Assembly: GCA_964505975.1 (NCBI GenBank)
Contig: CAZDLW010000003.1
Span: 20,835 to 84,834 of the forward strand
Direction: 5' to 3'
Origin: Gp6-AA40 sp964505975
Lineage (GTDB): Bacteria; Acidobacteriota; Vicinamibacteria; Vicinamibacterales; UBA2999
DNA: 64,000 nt
Shown here: one piece after another, positions 1-8,270 of the stretch
How the letters are laid out: each line of letters starts with the position of its first letter
Numbering within the stretch: the stretch's first letter is position 1
Notes under the pieces: generated by a model
Database searches by the model: none
Seen by the model: the letters and a program-made list of their open reading frames with translations, nothing else
What the model was told of the DNA's origin: nothing
Position numbers and translations under genes: made by a program

Positions 1-38
1 CCGGTTCGGGAGTGAAGTTCGTGATGAAGCGTCGATGA
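1..38 (+). CDS. possible 3' end of an upstream gene
   Basis: Reading the frame that ends at the TGA at 36-38 gives an open tail of about eleven codons ending in VKFVMKRR. The stop would overlap the ATG of the carbamoyltransferase at 35 in the ATGA arrangement seen repeatedly elsewhere in the window. Only this overlap supports the call. No function can be given. Confidence 0.3.
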   Translation, partial: GSGVKFVMKRR

Positions 39-1582
39 TGTCCACTCTCGTGGGTCTCAGTGGAGCCAGGCGCAACGCGTGCGCCGCAATCTGTGTGGAT
101 GGACAGATACGCGCGGCGTGCGAGCAGGAGCGGCTGACTCGAGTGCGGGGCGTCGGCCTCGACACGTGTGGGCTGCCCGAGGAGGCCATCGACGAAGTAG
201 TGGCGCTTGCCGGCTGCGCATCCGACGATGTGACCGGCTATGTTCTGGCGGAATCCCCCCTCAAATTCCAGCCGGCCGCGTCCGCCGTCGTGCTCGATCA
301 TCACGAGGCGCACGCCGCCACTGCGTACCTGACGTCCCCTTTCAATCGCGCTGCCGTCCTCGTGTGCGACAGCCATCCCGACCGTGAGCTGAGTGTGTGG
401 ATGGGCGACGGCGGACGACTGCGCGACCAGGCCTGGCCCTGGAGGGGCCCCGCGTTCGCCAGGCTGTACTCTGACTGCGCCACGCTGTTCGCCTTGGAGC
501 GCAACGGCAACGCACATCGACTGGAAACGCTGGCTCATCTGGGACGTGGTGACGCGGCCCGGCAACTCGAGCAGGTGCTCGGATACTCGGACGGGGGGTT
601 GCAGCTCGCCGGCGACTGGCGGGAGCGGATCACACAGTTGATTCGACACGACCGCGGTCACCACGAACAGCCCATCGAAGCCGCCAGCGCCGTTCAGCGC
701 AGGATCGGCGAGTTGTTGCTCGAGCTCGTGGCGGACATCCGTAAGACGGTCGACGCCGATGTGCTGTGCTTGAGTGGTGGCCTGTTTTTCAACACGTACT
801 TCAACACGATCGTTCGCACCTCGGGGATCTTCGAAGACGTGTTCGTGCCGATCAATCCTGGGAACGCCGGCCTATCCGTTGGTGCGACACTGATGGTGGC
901 TCGACAGGAGGCAAGTGGCTCGGCGAGCCCGCAGGAGGCCGTACACGAGACGGAGCCGGCGCGGTCCGTTTCGCCGTTCCTCGGTCCCGAATTCGACTCT
1001 GAAGCCATCAAGGCGGCGCTCGACGGCTGCAAGCTGGCGTACGAGTTCGTGAGCGAGACGGAAGCCATCGATGCCGCGGTCGTGGCGCTCGCCCGGGGAC
1101 AGCTCGTGGCGTGGTTCCAAGGCCGGATGGAGTGGGGCCCCCGGGCGCTCGGTCATCGAAGCATCCTGGCGGATCCGCGATCGCCGTACGTGCTCGACAA
1201 CCTGAATTTCTTCCTGCGCAAACGCGATCGCTCGCGGCCGTTTGGTGTGTCGGCCTGCCGCGATCGCGTCCCGGAGCTTTTCTGCGGCCCGCCGGTCTCG
1301 CCCTTCATGGAGTACGAGTACACACTCCGCAGCGGGCACCTGCAGCATGTCGTGCCGTCGGGAGCCAGGTCGATCCGCGTCCAGACTGTGACTGCCGACA
1401 ACGGCATGTTCTGGACGTTGCACGAGCGTCTGGAGCAGGCGACGGGCAGCGGCGTTCTCGTCAACACCTCGTTCAATGGGTTCCATGAGCCGATTGTCTG
1501 CAGCCCTCGGGATGCCATTCGAGTCTTCTACGGTACCGGGTTGGACATCCTGATCATGGGCCGGTTCATTCTCAGGAAGTAG
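35..1582 (+). CDS. NodU/CmcH-family carbamoyltransferase (divergent, short)
   Basis: Predicted to transfer a carbamoyl group from carbamoyl phosphate, via carbamoyl-AMP, to a hydroxyl of a sugar or glycan in the cytoplasm. The 515-residue protein has the Kae1/HSP70-like N-terminal domain, with the metal-binding His cluster DHHEAHAATAY at about 88-98. The C-terminal carbamoyltransferase domain has the signature GRMEWGPRALGHRSI at about 363-377 and NTSFNGFHEPIVCSP near 477-491. It is shorter than the usual 570-620 residues, and the early HDSA motif seen in the paralogue at 8271 reads NACA here, so it is a divergent subfamily member. The start could be the ATG at 35 or 38. It lies 9 bp before the Wzm gene, which ties it to ABC-exported glycan modification. 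Family assignment is secure; the acceptor is unknown. Confidence 0.9.
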   Translation: MMSTLVGLSGARRNACAAICVDGQIRAACEQERLTRVRGVGLDTCGLPEEAIDEVVALAGCASDDVTGYVLAESPLKFQPAASAVVLDHHEAHAATAYLTSPFNRAAVLVCDSHPDRELSVWMGDGGRLRDQAWPWRGPAFARLYSDCATLFALERNGNAHRLETLAHLGRGDAARQLEQVLGYSDGGLQLAGDWRERITQLIRHDRGHHEQPIEAASAVQRRIGELLLELVADIRKTVDADVLCLSGGLFFNTYFNTIVRTSGIFEDVFVPINPGNAGLSVGATLMVARQEASGSASPQEAVHETEPARSVSPFLGPEFDSEAIKAALDGCKLAYEFVSETEAIDAAVVALARGQLVAWFQGRMEWGPRALGHRSILADPRSPYVLDNLNFFLRKRDRSRPFGVSACRDRVPELFCGPPVSPFMEYEYTLRSGHLQHVVPSGARSIRVQTVTADNGMFWTLHERLEQATGSGVLVNTSFNGFHEPIVCSPRDAIRVFYGTGLDILIMGRFILRK

Positions 1583-1591
1583 CTCGTCTCC

Positions 1592-2410
1592 ATGCAGGAA
1601 CTGATTATCGAGGCCGGTCGGACGGAACGGCAGTACTGGAGGGATCTCTGGCGGTATCGGGAGCTGTTCTACTTCCTGGCGTGGCGCGACATCCTGGTTC
1701 GCTACAAGCAGACCGTTGTCGGGGCGGCATGGGCCGTCGTACGTCCGTTCCTGACGATGGTGGTCTTGACCATCGTTTTCGGCAGGTTGGCGAACATGCC
1801 GTCGGGAGGAGTGCCGTACCCGATCCTGGTGTTCTGCGGCATGCTGCCGTGGCAGTTCTTTGCGACGGCCCTGGCGGAGTCTGGTAACAGCCTGATCAGC
1901 AACGCCGCGCTCGTCTCGAAGGTCTACTTCCCGCGCATGGCCATTCCGGCGAGCACGCTAGTGACGAGCTTCGTCGACTTTTCCATCTCCGCGGGCATGC
2001 TGGTCCTCCTGATGATCTGGTACCAGTACATGCCGGGTCCTGAAATACTGCTGCTGCCGTTCTTCGTCCTCGTGGCTCTCGCGGCGGCATTCGGGCTGGG
2101 CCTGTGGATCTCGGCGCTCATGGTCAGGTATCGGGACTTCAAGTACATCGTCCCCTTCATCGTGCAGTTCGGGCTGTACATCTCGCCCGTCGGATTCAGC
2201 AGCAGCGTCGTACCCGAGCAGTGGCGGCTGCTGTACTCGCTGAACCCGATGGTCGGCGTGATCGACGGATTCCGATGGGCGATCCTCGGCGGAGATGTCG
2301 AGCTCTACTGGCCGGGCTTCGTGTTGTCACTCGCGATTATCGCGTTCGTGCTGGTCGGAGGCGTTCGGTACTTCCGCAGGACGGAACGCACATTCGCCGA
2401 CGTCATCTGA
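1592..2410 (+). CDS. wzm: ABC-2 polysaccharide/O-antigen export permease
   Basis: This is the inner-membrane permease of an ABC transporter that moves a finished undecaprenyl-linked glycan to the periplasm. The 272-residue protein has a cytoplasmic amphipathic start with YRELFYFLAWRDILVRYKQT, typical of TagG/Wzm proteins. About six hydrophobic segments follow, beginning at VVGAAWAVVRPFLTMVVL and ending near residue 255 before RRTERTFADVI. Length and layout match the family. The Wzt ATPase gene follows after 55 bp, and a carbamoyltransferase precedes it by 9 bp. Glycans handled by this pair are normally polymerised fully in the cytoplasm, so the neighbouring tailoring enzymes should act before export. 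Confidence 0.93.
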   Translation: MQELIIEAGRTERQYWRDLWRYRELFYFLAWRDILVRYKQTVVGAAWAVVRPFLTMVVLTIVFGRLANMPSGGVPYPILVFCGMLPWQFFATALAESGNSLISNAALVSKVYFPRMAIPASTLVTSFVDFSISAGMLVLLMIWYQYMPGPEILLLPFFVLVALAAAFGLGLWISALMVRYRDFKYIVPFIVQFGLYISPVGFSSSVVPEQWRLLYSLNPMVGVIDGFRWAILGGDVELYWPGFVLSLAIIAFVLVGGVRYFRRTERTFADVI

Positions 2411-2465
2411 GGGTCCCTGGTTCAGGCTGCAGGGACGACCGGTGTCCCGTACCGACACAACGGGT

Positions 2466-3782
2466 ATGAGCCAACCTATCATCACCGTCGAGCATCTCTC
2501 GAAACGCTACATCATCGGCCATCAGGCCAGCCATGGGGATGGCCTGCGTCACGTGCTCGAACAGGCGTTTCGCAGCCCCTGGCGAATGCTGCGTCGAGCG
2601 GCGGAGCGTCTATCGCAGCAGGAAGAGGAGTTCTGGGCGCTGCGAGACGTGAGCCTCGACATCCAAGCCGGCGAGGTCGTCGGCTTCATCGGCCGGAATG
2701 GCGCGGGCAAGTCCACAGTGCTCAAGATTCTCAGCCGCATCACCGAACCAACGGAAGGTCGAGTCCGTATCCGTGGGCGAACGGCGAGCCTCCTCGAAGT
2801 CGGCACCGGGTTCCACCCCGAGCTGACCGGGCGGGAGAACATCTTCCTGAACGGAGCCGTGCTCGGGATGAGCCGCGCCGAGATCGCGCGCAAGTTCGAC
2901 GAAATCGTTGCGTTTGCCGAGGTGGAGCGGTTTCTCGATACGCCGGTGAAGCGCTACAGCAGCGGCATGTACGTGCGGCTGGCGTTTGCCGTTGCCGCTC
3001 ACCTCGAACCCGACATCCTCCTGGTCGACGAGGTGCTGGCGGTCGGTGATGCGGCCTTCCAGAAAAAGTGTCTGGACAAGATGGACGCCGTGGGGCACAC
3101 GGGCCGCACCGTCTTGTTCGTCTCTCACAACATGCAGGCGGTGACGCGGCTCTGTCAACGTTGCGTGTTGCTCGACCGCGGTACGGTCAGGCTCGATGGC
3201 CCATCGCATCGGGTGGCCGCCGCGTACCTGAGCTCGGGAGTCGGCACGACAGCGGTTCGTGAATGGCCAGACCTGTCCAGCGCGCCGGGTGACGACGTGG
3301 TCCGTCTGTGCGCCGTGCGCGTGCGATCGGAGGAGGGTGAGCTCATCGACACCGTCGATATCCGCCGGCCCGTCGGCATCGAGCTGGAGTACGAGGTCCT
3401 GCAGCCCGGATTTGTGTTTCATCCCCACTTCGGCCTGCGGAACGAGGATGGGATCCTCTTGTTCGTGGCGCAGGATGTGGACCTGACCTGGCGGGGGCGG
3501 CGGCGACCTGCAGGCCGCTACGTCAGCACCGGATGGATTCCTGGGAACCTCCTCGCGGAGGGACCGATGTCGGTGATGCCCGTGCTGATGACGCTTGGGC
3601 CTGAGCATGCGCATGCCGTGGTGGAGGATGCGGTGCTGTTCCGAGTCGTCGACTGTCTGCCCGCGACGGATACCTCGCGCGGCGACTACCCACGGCCTAT
3701 TCCGGGGGTGATGAGGCCGCTCCTGAAGTGGACCACGACTCGTGTACCGAAAGATCAGGCGGCTGGTGTGCTGATTCCGTGA
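2466..3782 (+). CDS. wzt: ABC polysaccharide exporter ATPase with C-terminal glycan-binding domain
   Basis: This is the ATPase partner of the permease at 1592. From the ATG at 2466 it is 438 residues. It has Walker A GRNGAGKS at 76-83, the signature YSSGMYVR at 164-171, Walker B ILLVDEV near 184-190 and the H-loop SHN at 220-222. After residue 270 comes an extra domain of about 150 residues that fits the Wzt_C beta-sandwich. In E. coli O8/O9a that domain recognises the modified non-reducing end of the glycan before export. I chose 2466 over the longer open frame because homology begins at ITVEHLSKRY and the longer frame would overlap wzm by over 100 bp. The stop overlaps the next start as GTGA at 3779-3782. 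Confidence 0.93.
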   Translation: MSQPIITVEHLSKRYIIGHQASHGDGLRHVLEQAFRSPWRMLRRAAERLSQQEEEFWALRDVSLDIQAGEVVGFIGRNGAGKSTVLKILSRITEPTEGRVRIRGRTASLLEVGTGFHPELTGRENIFLNGAVLGMSRAEIARKFDEIVAFAEVERFLDTPVKRYSSGMYVRLAFAVAAHLEPDILLVDEVLAVGDAAFQKKCLDKMDAVGHTGRTVLFVSHNMQAVTRLCQRCVLLDRGTVRLDGPSHRVAAAYLSSGVGTTAVREWPDLSSAPGDDVVRLCAVRVRSEEGELIDTVDIRRPVGIELEYEVLQPGFVFHPHFGLRNEDGILLFVAQDVDLTWRGRRRPAGRYVSTGWIPGNLLAEGPMSVMPVLMTLGPEHAHAVVEDAVLFRVVDCLPATDTSRGDYPRPIPGVMRPLLKWTTTRVPKDQAAGVLIP

Positions 3783-5137
3783 GGCTGCCGGGAGCATTCG
3801 AGATAACGTCTCACCGTACCGCGGCCGCGGTGGGCGTGACCGTTGCGGCCGCCAGGTCCTCCTGGCGCGTGCTGGTTCGAGTGGCGACCTGGACGGCCGG
3901 GCTCGCGCTGCTGCTGGTGCTGGTGCAGCAGCTGATCCTGCCGCGGTTGCCGGCGCGTGGTTTTGCGAACGGGAGCTTCGAAGCGGGTTATCTCGGCTGG
4001 AACGTCGGCGGTCACCAGCACCTTGCCGCGGATCATCCGACGTACCCCGCGAGCGACGGGTCTACCGTCGTGGTGTTCGACCACCCTGGCAACCTGCCCA
4101 GTCAGGCGGTGCTCTCCCGGACGGTCGCAACAGTTCCAGGTCAGCGCTATGGCCTCTCGTTCGACCTGGGCACCGTGGGACGCACTGCGGATCAAGCGAT
4201 ACGAGTCTCGGTGGCGGGCAACCGCCTTCTCATGAACAGTGTGTTCGTGGTCGCCAGCGCCGACGGGACACCGCCCTACACCACGCACCACGTCAGCTTC
4301 GTTGCCGATGCCGCCCGGACGACTCTGACGTTCGCGGACGTGTCGTCCAACTACTGGTTCATCGATGCGCTGCTCGACAACGTTCGGCTGGGGATCGAGC
4401 ACCCCGACGCACCGCTCGTGATACGACCGCCTCGACGGACCGCCGTCGCTGACGGCGCCGAGGCAACGTTCACCGTGGAGGCGTCCGGACCGGGACCCTC
4501 GAGATATCAGTGGCGTGTGGACGGGACCGACATCCCCGGCGCGAACGGCCAGACCTACACGATCGCCGGAGCCGACGGCAGTCACGCGGGGAGCTACAGC
4601 GTCGTGGTGTCGAATGCCGCGGGCACGGTGACCAGTTCGTCGGCGCGGCTGAGCGTGCTACCGCGCGCCATCCTTCTCAACGGCAGCTTCGAGCACGGAT
4701 CGGCGGCATGGACGTTCAGCAATGACAGCGTGGCGGTGTCGACGAATACGACGTATGGCGTGACCGACGGAGCTCAGCTCGTGCACTTCAACTGGGGCCA
4801 GCAGGAGCCGAACGGCTCGGTGTCCCAGGCGTTCGCGACGGTTCCGGGGCAGGAGTACGTGCTCGCGTTCGATGTGGGCGCTTTCTCGCTGCTGAATCAG
4901 TACGAGCAGCGCCTGCACGTGACAGTGGAAGGAGAAGGGATGCTGTTATCGGCGCGCGTGTCGGTGTTCGCGCCGGGCAATGGATGGACCTACCGTCCCC
5001 AGACCTTCACATTCGTTGCGGACGACACGGCGGCAGTGCTCACGTTCCGGGATGCATCACCGACAACGGAGAACGTCGATCTCCTGTTGGACAACGTCCG
5101 CGTGATGGAGGGCCGACACCGAGCGGCCTCGGAGTGA
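3779..5137 (+). CDS. membrane-anchored protein with two CBM-like repeats flanking an Ig-like domain
   Basis: The GTG at 3779 overlaps the wzt stop (GTGA), giving 452 residues. A hydrophobic segment at about residues 31-52 (VATWTAGLALLLVLVQQLI) should act as an uncleaved signal anchor. The rest would then be periplasmic or surface exposed. Two related beta-sandwich repeats begin with FANGSFEAGYLGW and LLNGSFEHGSAAW, and each ends in a segment like LLDNVRL/LLDNVRV. This resembles carbohydrate-binding or DUF642-like modules. Between them lies an Ig-like domain with the typical GSYSVVVSNAAGT end. No catalytic motif is visible. Translational coupling to the exporter suggests it holds or recognises the exported glycan; that role is inferred. 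Confidence 0.75.
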   Translation: MRLPGAFEITSHRTAAAVGVTVAAARSSWRVLVRVATWTAGLALLLVLVQQLILPRLPARGFANGSFEAGYLGWNVGGHQHLAADHPTYPASDGSTVVVFDHPGNLPSQAVLSRTVATVPGQRYGLSFDLGTVGRTADQAIRVSVAGNRLLMNSVFVVASADGTPPYTTHHVSFVADAARTTLTFADVSSNYWFIDALLDNVRLGIEHPDAPLVIRPPRRTAVADGAEATFTVEASGPGPSRYQWRVDGTDIPGANGQTYTIAGADGSHAGSYSVVVSNAAGTVTSSSARLSVLPRAILLNGSFEHGSAAWTFSNDSVAVSTNTTYGVTDGAQLVHFNWGQQEPNGSVSQAFATVPGQEYVLAFDVGAFSLLNQYEQRLHVTVEGEGMLLSARVSVFAPGNGWTYRPQTFTFVADDTAAVLTFRDASPTTENVDLLLDNVRVMEGRHRAASE

Positions 5138-5395
5138 CAGTCGCTCCAGACAGAGCACGAACGGTTCGGGTGTGTGTTGTAGGAATCCTTCCGGCGTCTC
5201 CCGACGGAATGTACTCGTCGCGTCAACGACCGTGGCGTGTGCGATCTGTTGGGGCGACCCGCCATGCACCCTTCATGTCAGGAGTTGTCGTTCGTTCGTA
5301 GCGGAGAGGGCGTGTGTGAGATCGGATGTGGCTCGGGCCCGCTGGCGGATCTCGCGATCCCACGGCCGTAGAGTCCGAGGGAGGCGCAGGTTCTG

Positions 5396-7330
5396 ATGGT
5401 GGCTGACTTTCCCGATGAGGAGACCGAGGGGTCCATCCCAGACAGGTTCGAGCGGATGGCGCGCCGGTATCCGGAGCGGGTCGCCCTCGAGGGGCGCGTC
5501 CGGCCGCTGACGTACCGGGAACTGAATGCAGCGGCCAATCGTGTCTCACGAGCGATCCTCGCCCGCCGGGGAACGGCTCCTGAACCCGTCGCGCTGCTGT
5601 TCGAGCAGGGCACCGACGCTATCGTCGCGATGCTCGGTACGTTGAAGGCGGGAAAATTCTACGTGCCGCTCGATCCCGTTCATCCTGCCGCGAGAAACGC
5701 TCATATCCTGGACGAGACGGAGGCGGTCCTCGTCGCCATGCACGAGAGGACGTGCGAGCGCGCCAGCCAGATCCGTCCGGGACTCGACGTGCTGGATATC
5801 AACCAGCTCGAGTCTGGAATCTCCTCCGAAGACGTGGGACTTCGGATCGCTCCGGATGACCTCGCGTACGTGGCCTACACGTCGGGGTCCACCGGTGGCC
5901 CGAAGGGCGTGATGCAGACCCATCGCAACGTCCTTCACAAGACCAGGACACATACCCGCAGCGCCGGAATCTGCGCTGACGATCGTGTAGCCCTTCTCTA
6001 TTCTCACGCGTCGAGTGGTTCCGTGCGCGACATTTTCGGCGCCCTTCTCAACGGGGCCGCACTGTGTCCCTTCGATGTCAACACGGAGGGCTTCGGTGGA
6101 CTGGCTCGGTGGCTCGCTGAGCAGGAGATCTCCGTGTACAACTCCGCAGCCACCCTCTTTCGGCACTTCGCGAACAGTCTGACGGGGCGGGAATCGTTTC
6201 CGCACCTGAGGCTGATTCATGTTGGCAGCGAGACCATCTACAAGAGCGACGCAGAGCTCTTCAGGAAGCACTTTGGGTCGGACTGTGTGTTCGTGGCGCG
6301 CCTGGGCTCGACCGAGTTCAGCCCCATCCGGGAATACTCCATCCGGAGCGACACTCGAATCACGGGAAACACCGTACCGGCGGGCTATGCAGCCGAGGGT
6401 GCCGACGTGCTCCTGCTCGACGAGACCGGTGCCGAGGTTCGTGTGAACGAAATCGGAGAGATAGCGGTGAGGAGCCGCTACCTGTTCCCCGGATATTGGC
6501 GGCGTCCCGACCTGACGCGATTGGCACTTGTCCAGGATCCGCAGAGTCCGCATCTGCGAATCTACAAGACAGGGGATCTCGGCCGCATGGGGCCCGATGG
6601 CTGCCTCGAGCATCTGGGGCGCAAGGACTTTCAGGTGAAGGTCCGCGGGTATCGCGTAGAAGTGCTCGAGATCGAGACGGTGCTCCGCAGCCTGGACTCG
6701 GTTCGCGAGGCGGCGGTTGTGGCAACGGAGGCGACATCTGGAGAACCACGCCTCGTTGCGTTCATCGTCGCCGCTCCGGCGGTGGCGGTGACGGCCGCCG
6801 ATCTGGCGTCTCGTCTGCGCGAGATGCTGCCGGAGCACATGATCCCCCGGGCGTTCGCGTTCGTGGATTCCCTGCCGCTGACGGCAACGGGAAAGATTGA
6901 TCGTCGCGCCCTCCTGGCCCTGGCGCCGATGGACGGTGGGGCCGCGTCGTCTGTGGCACCGCGGAACGCATTGGAAGCGCGGCTTGCCTCCATCTGGCAG
7001 ACGGTGCTGAACACGCCGAAAGTCGGGATGACGGACAATGTGTTCGCGCTCGGGGCCACGTCGCTGGCCTGCCTCCGTGTCGTCAGCCAGATCGAGAAGG
7101 CGCTCGGTATCAGAGTGCCTGTGAGCACGCTCTTTCAGGCGCCTACGATTGCGGAGCTGGCGACGCTGATTGGCGATGCGGCTGCCGGCCGCGGACTATT
7201 CGCTGCGCGCGCTCCGGACCGTGGGCACCAAACCTCCATTCTTCTGGATTCACGGAGAGCTGAGCGACGCGTGGCTCCCCCTGTACCTGGATCAGGATCA
7301 GCCGCTTTACGGCATCGTCCATCAAGGTGA
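5396..7330 (+). CDS. NRPS-like adenylation-carrier (A-T) protein; thioesterase continues in the next frame
   Basis: It should activate a carboxylic acid with ATP and load it on its own phosphopantetheine arm. Adenylation motifs are clear: A3 YTSGSTGGPKGV at 161-172, A5 RLGSTEFSP at 302-310, A7 YKTGDLG at 390-396, A8 GRKDFQVKVRGYR at 408-420, and A10 with the catalytic Lys about residue 500 in LTATGKIDRR. A carrier domain follows with Ser556 in LGATSLACLRV. The position normally held by the amino-group-binding Asp of amino-acid A domains (FDASV) reads SSGSV near residue 207, so the substrate may lack a free alpha-amino group. After about residue 597 the frame loses similarity, while the thioesterase continues in the +1 frame. 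There is no condensation domain nearby. It sits between an exporter and a carbamoyltransferase. Confidence 0.88.
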   Translation: MVADFPDEETEGSIPDRFERMARRYPERVALEGRVRPLTYRELNAAANRVSRAILARRGTAPEPVALLFEQGTDAIVAMLGTLKAGKFYVPLDPVHPAARNAHILDETEAVLVAMHERTCERASQIRPGLDVLDINQLESGISSEDVGLRIAPDDLAYVAYTSGSTGGPKGVMQTHRNVLHKTRTHTRSAGICADDRVALLYSHASSGSVRDIFGALLNGAALCPFDVNTEGFGGLARWLAEQEISVYNSAATLFRHFANSLTGRESFPHLRLIHVGSETIYKSDAELFRKHFGSDCVFVARLGSTEFSPIREYSIRSDTRITGNTVPAGYAAEGADVLLLDETGAEVRVNEIGEIAVRSRYLFPGYWRRPDLTRLALVQDPQSPHLRIYKTGDLGRMGPDGCLEHLGRKDFQVKVRGYRVEVLEIETVLRSLDSVREAAVVATEATSGEPRLVAFIVAAPAVAVTAADLASRLREMLPEHMIPRAFAFVDSLPLTATGKIDRRALLALAPMDGGAASSVAPRNALEARLASIWQTVLNTPKVGMTDNVFALGATSLACLRVVSQIEKALGIRVPVSTLFQAPTIAELATLIGDAAAGRGLFAARAPDRGHQTSILLDSRRAERRVAPPVPGSGSAALRHRPSR

Positions 7331-8186
7331 AGACGGAAGTCCGGCCCGCTACACGACGGTCGAGGCCATGGCGGCACACCATCTCGACCTGATGCGCCGC
7401 CTTCAGGCCGATGGTCCGTACTATCTGGGGGGGTACTGTTTCGGGGGGTTGATTGCATTCGAGATGGCACACCACCTGAAAGCCAGTGGAGCGGAGGTGG
7501 GGCTGCTGATGGTGCTGGAACCCAGCCCGCTGGAGCGGTGTGGCGTATCGTCACTGTTGCCCTTGCCTAGCGACGCTCGCCCCAGATCGATCTGTGAACG
7601 AACCTCGCGCCACGCCCAGGCGTTGAAGACGCTGAAGTCGTCACAGCGGCTCGCGTATGTCGCTCGGGGCGTGCAGGGCAAGGTGTCGGCCTGGCTGTCG
7701 CCGTTACGGGGAGCTGGCAAGAACGCGCTCTGCCGGACGTACCACTGGCTGCGTATTCCCCTGCCGCGTTCGCTTCGAAGCTTCTACATCCTGGGAGTGT
7801 ACCGGCGCGCGAGGGCCCATTACGCGCTGCGGACGTATCCGGGACCGGTCACGCTGTTCGTGGCGGCGGACTCCCCGCACAACAGACCGAGCTGGGAAGG
7901 GCTGGCTACCGGGGCGATCGACATCTACAACGTGCCGGGAGATCACCACTCCGTGCTGAGGGACCCGCACTCCGTGCGGGCGTGGGCCGGGATCCTTCAG
8001 AGATGCCTCGACAGTGCACGGAGACGCCAGGCGGCAGATTCGTCAGCGTGCGTCCCCTCTGCGGCCGACGAGCAGCGTATCGACGAGGTGGTGACGAGGA
8101 GGCCCGCGATCGAGGCGGTGTCGGCGGGTGAATCCTGTGCAGCTGCCGGTAGTGTCCTTCCTTCATCCGATCCGGGGCATCGCTGA
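7170..8186 (+). CDS. type-I-like thioesterase with a Cys nucleophile
   Basis: An alpha/beta-hydrolase thioesterase of up to 338 residues, read from TTG 7170 or ATG 7176. It overlaps the A-T gene by about 155-161 bp in the +1 frame. The fold begins at SLRALRTVGTKPPFFWIHGE, the usual start of a TE just after a carrier domain. The nucleophile elbow is GGYCFGG, with Cys90 where most members have Ser, and the catalytic His is in VPGDHHSVL near 259-260. The acid position after the following strand reads MVLEPSP, so it may be Glu rather than Asp. The last 60 residues are low complexity. It probably releases or transfers the acyl group held by the upstream carrier. Whether it is made separately or as a fusion by frameshifting is open. 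Confidence 0.82.
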   Translation: MAMRLPAADYSLRALRTVGTKPPFFWIHGELSDAWLPLYLDQDQPLYGIVHQGEDGSPARYTTVEAMAAHHLDLMRRLQADGPYYLGGYCFGGLIAFEMAHHLKASGAEVGLLMVLEPSPLERCGVSSLLPLPSDARPRSICERTSRHAQALKTLKSSQRLAYVARGVQGKVSAWLSPLRGAGKNALCRTYHWLRIPLPRSLRSFYILGVYRRARAHYALRTYPGPVTLFVAADSPHNRPSWEGLATGAIDIYNVPGDHHSVLRDPHSVRAWAGILQRCLDSARRRQAADSSACVPSAADEQRIDEVVTRRPAIEAVSAGESCAAAGSVLPSSDPGHR

Positions 8187-8270
8187 ATAGAGCGCCCGAG
8201 CGCCGGCCCGGCTCTCCTGAGCGCCGTAGGCAATCGGGAGCATGGTGCGGTTGCTGACGTCACACATGTC

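Noticed and set aside
2610..3797. 395-codon - strand open frame
   Set aside because: It is antisense to wzt, has no recognisable motif and a composition typical of shadow frames.
5138..5395. Small frames before the adenylation gene (for example ending at 5396)
   Set aside because: Cys- and Arg-rich translations without conservation signs. The gap is better read as a leader or promoter region.
5546..6838. 430-codon - strand open frame
   Set aside because: It is antisense to the adenylation domain, whose motifs are all on the + strand.
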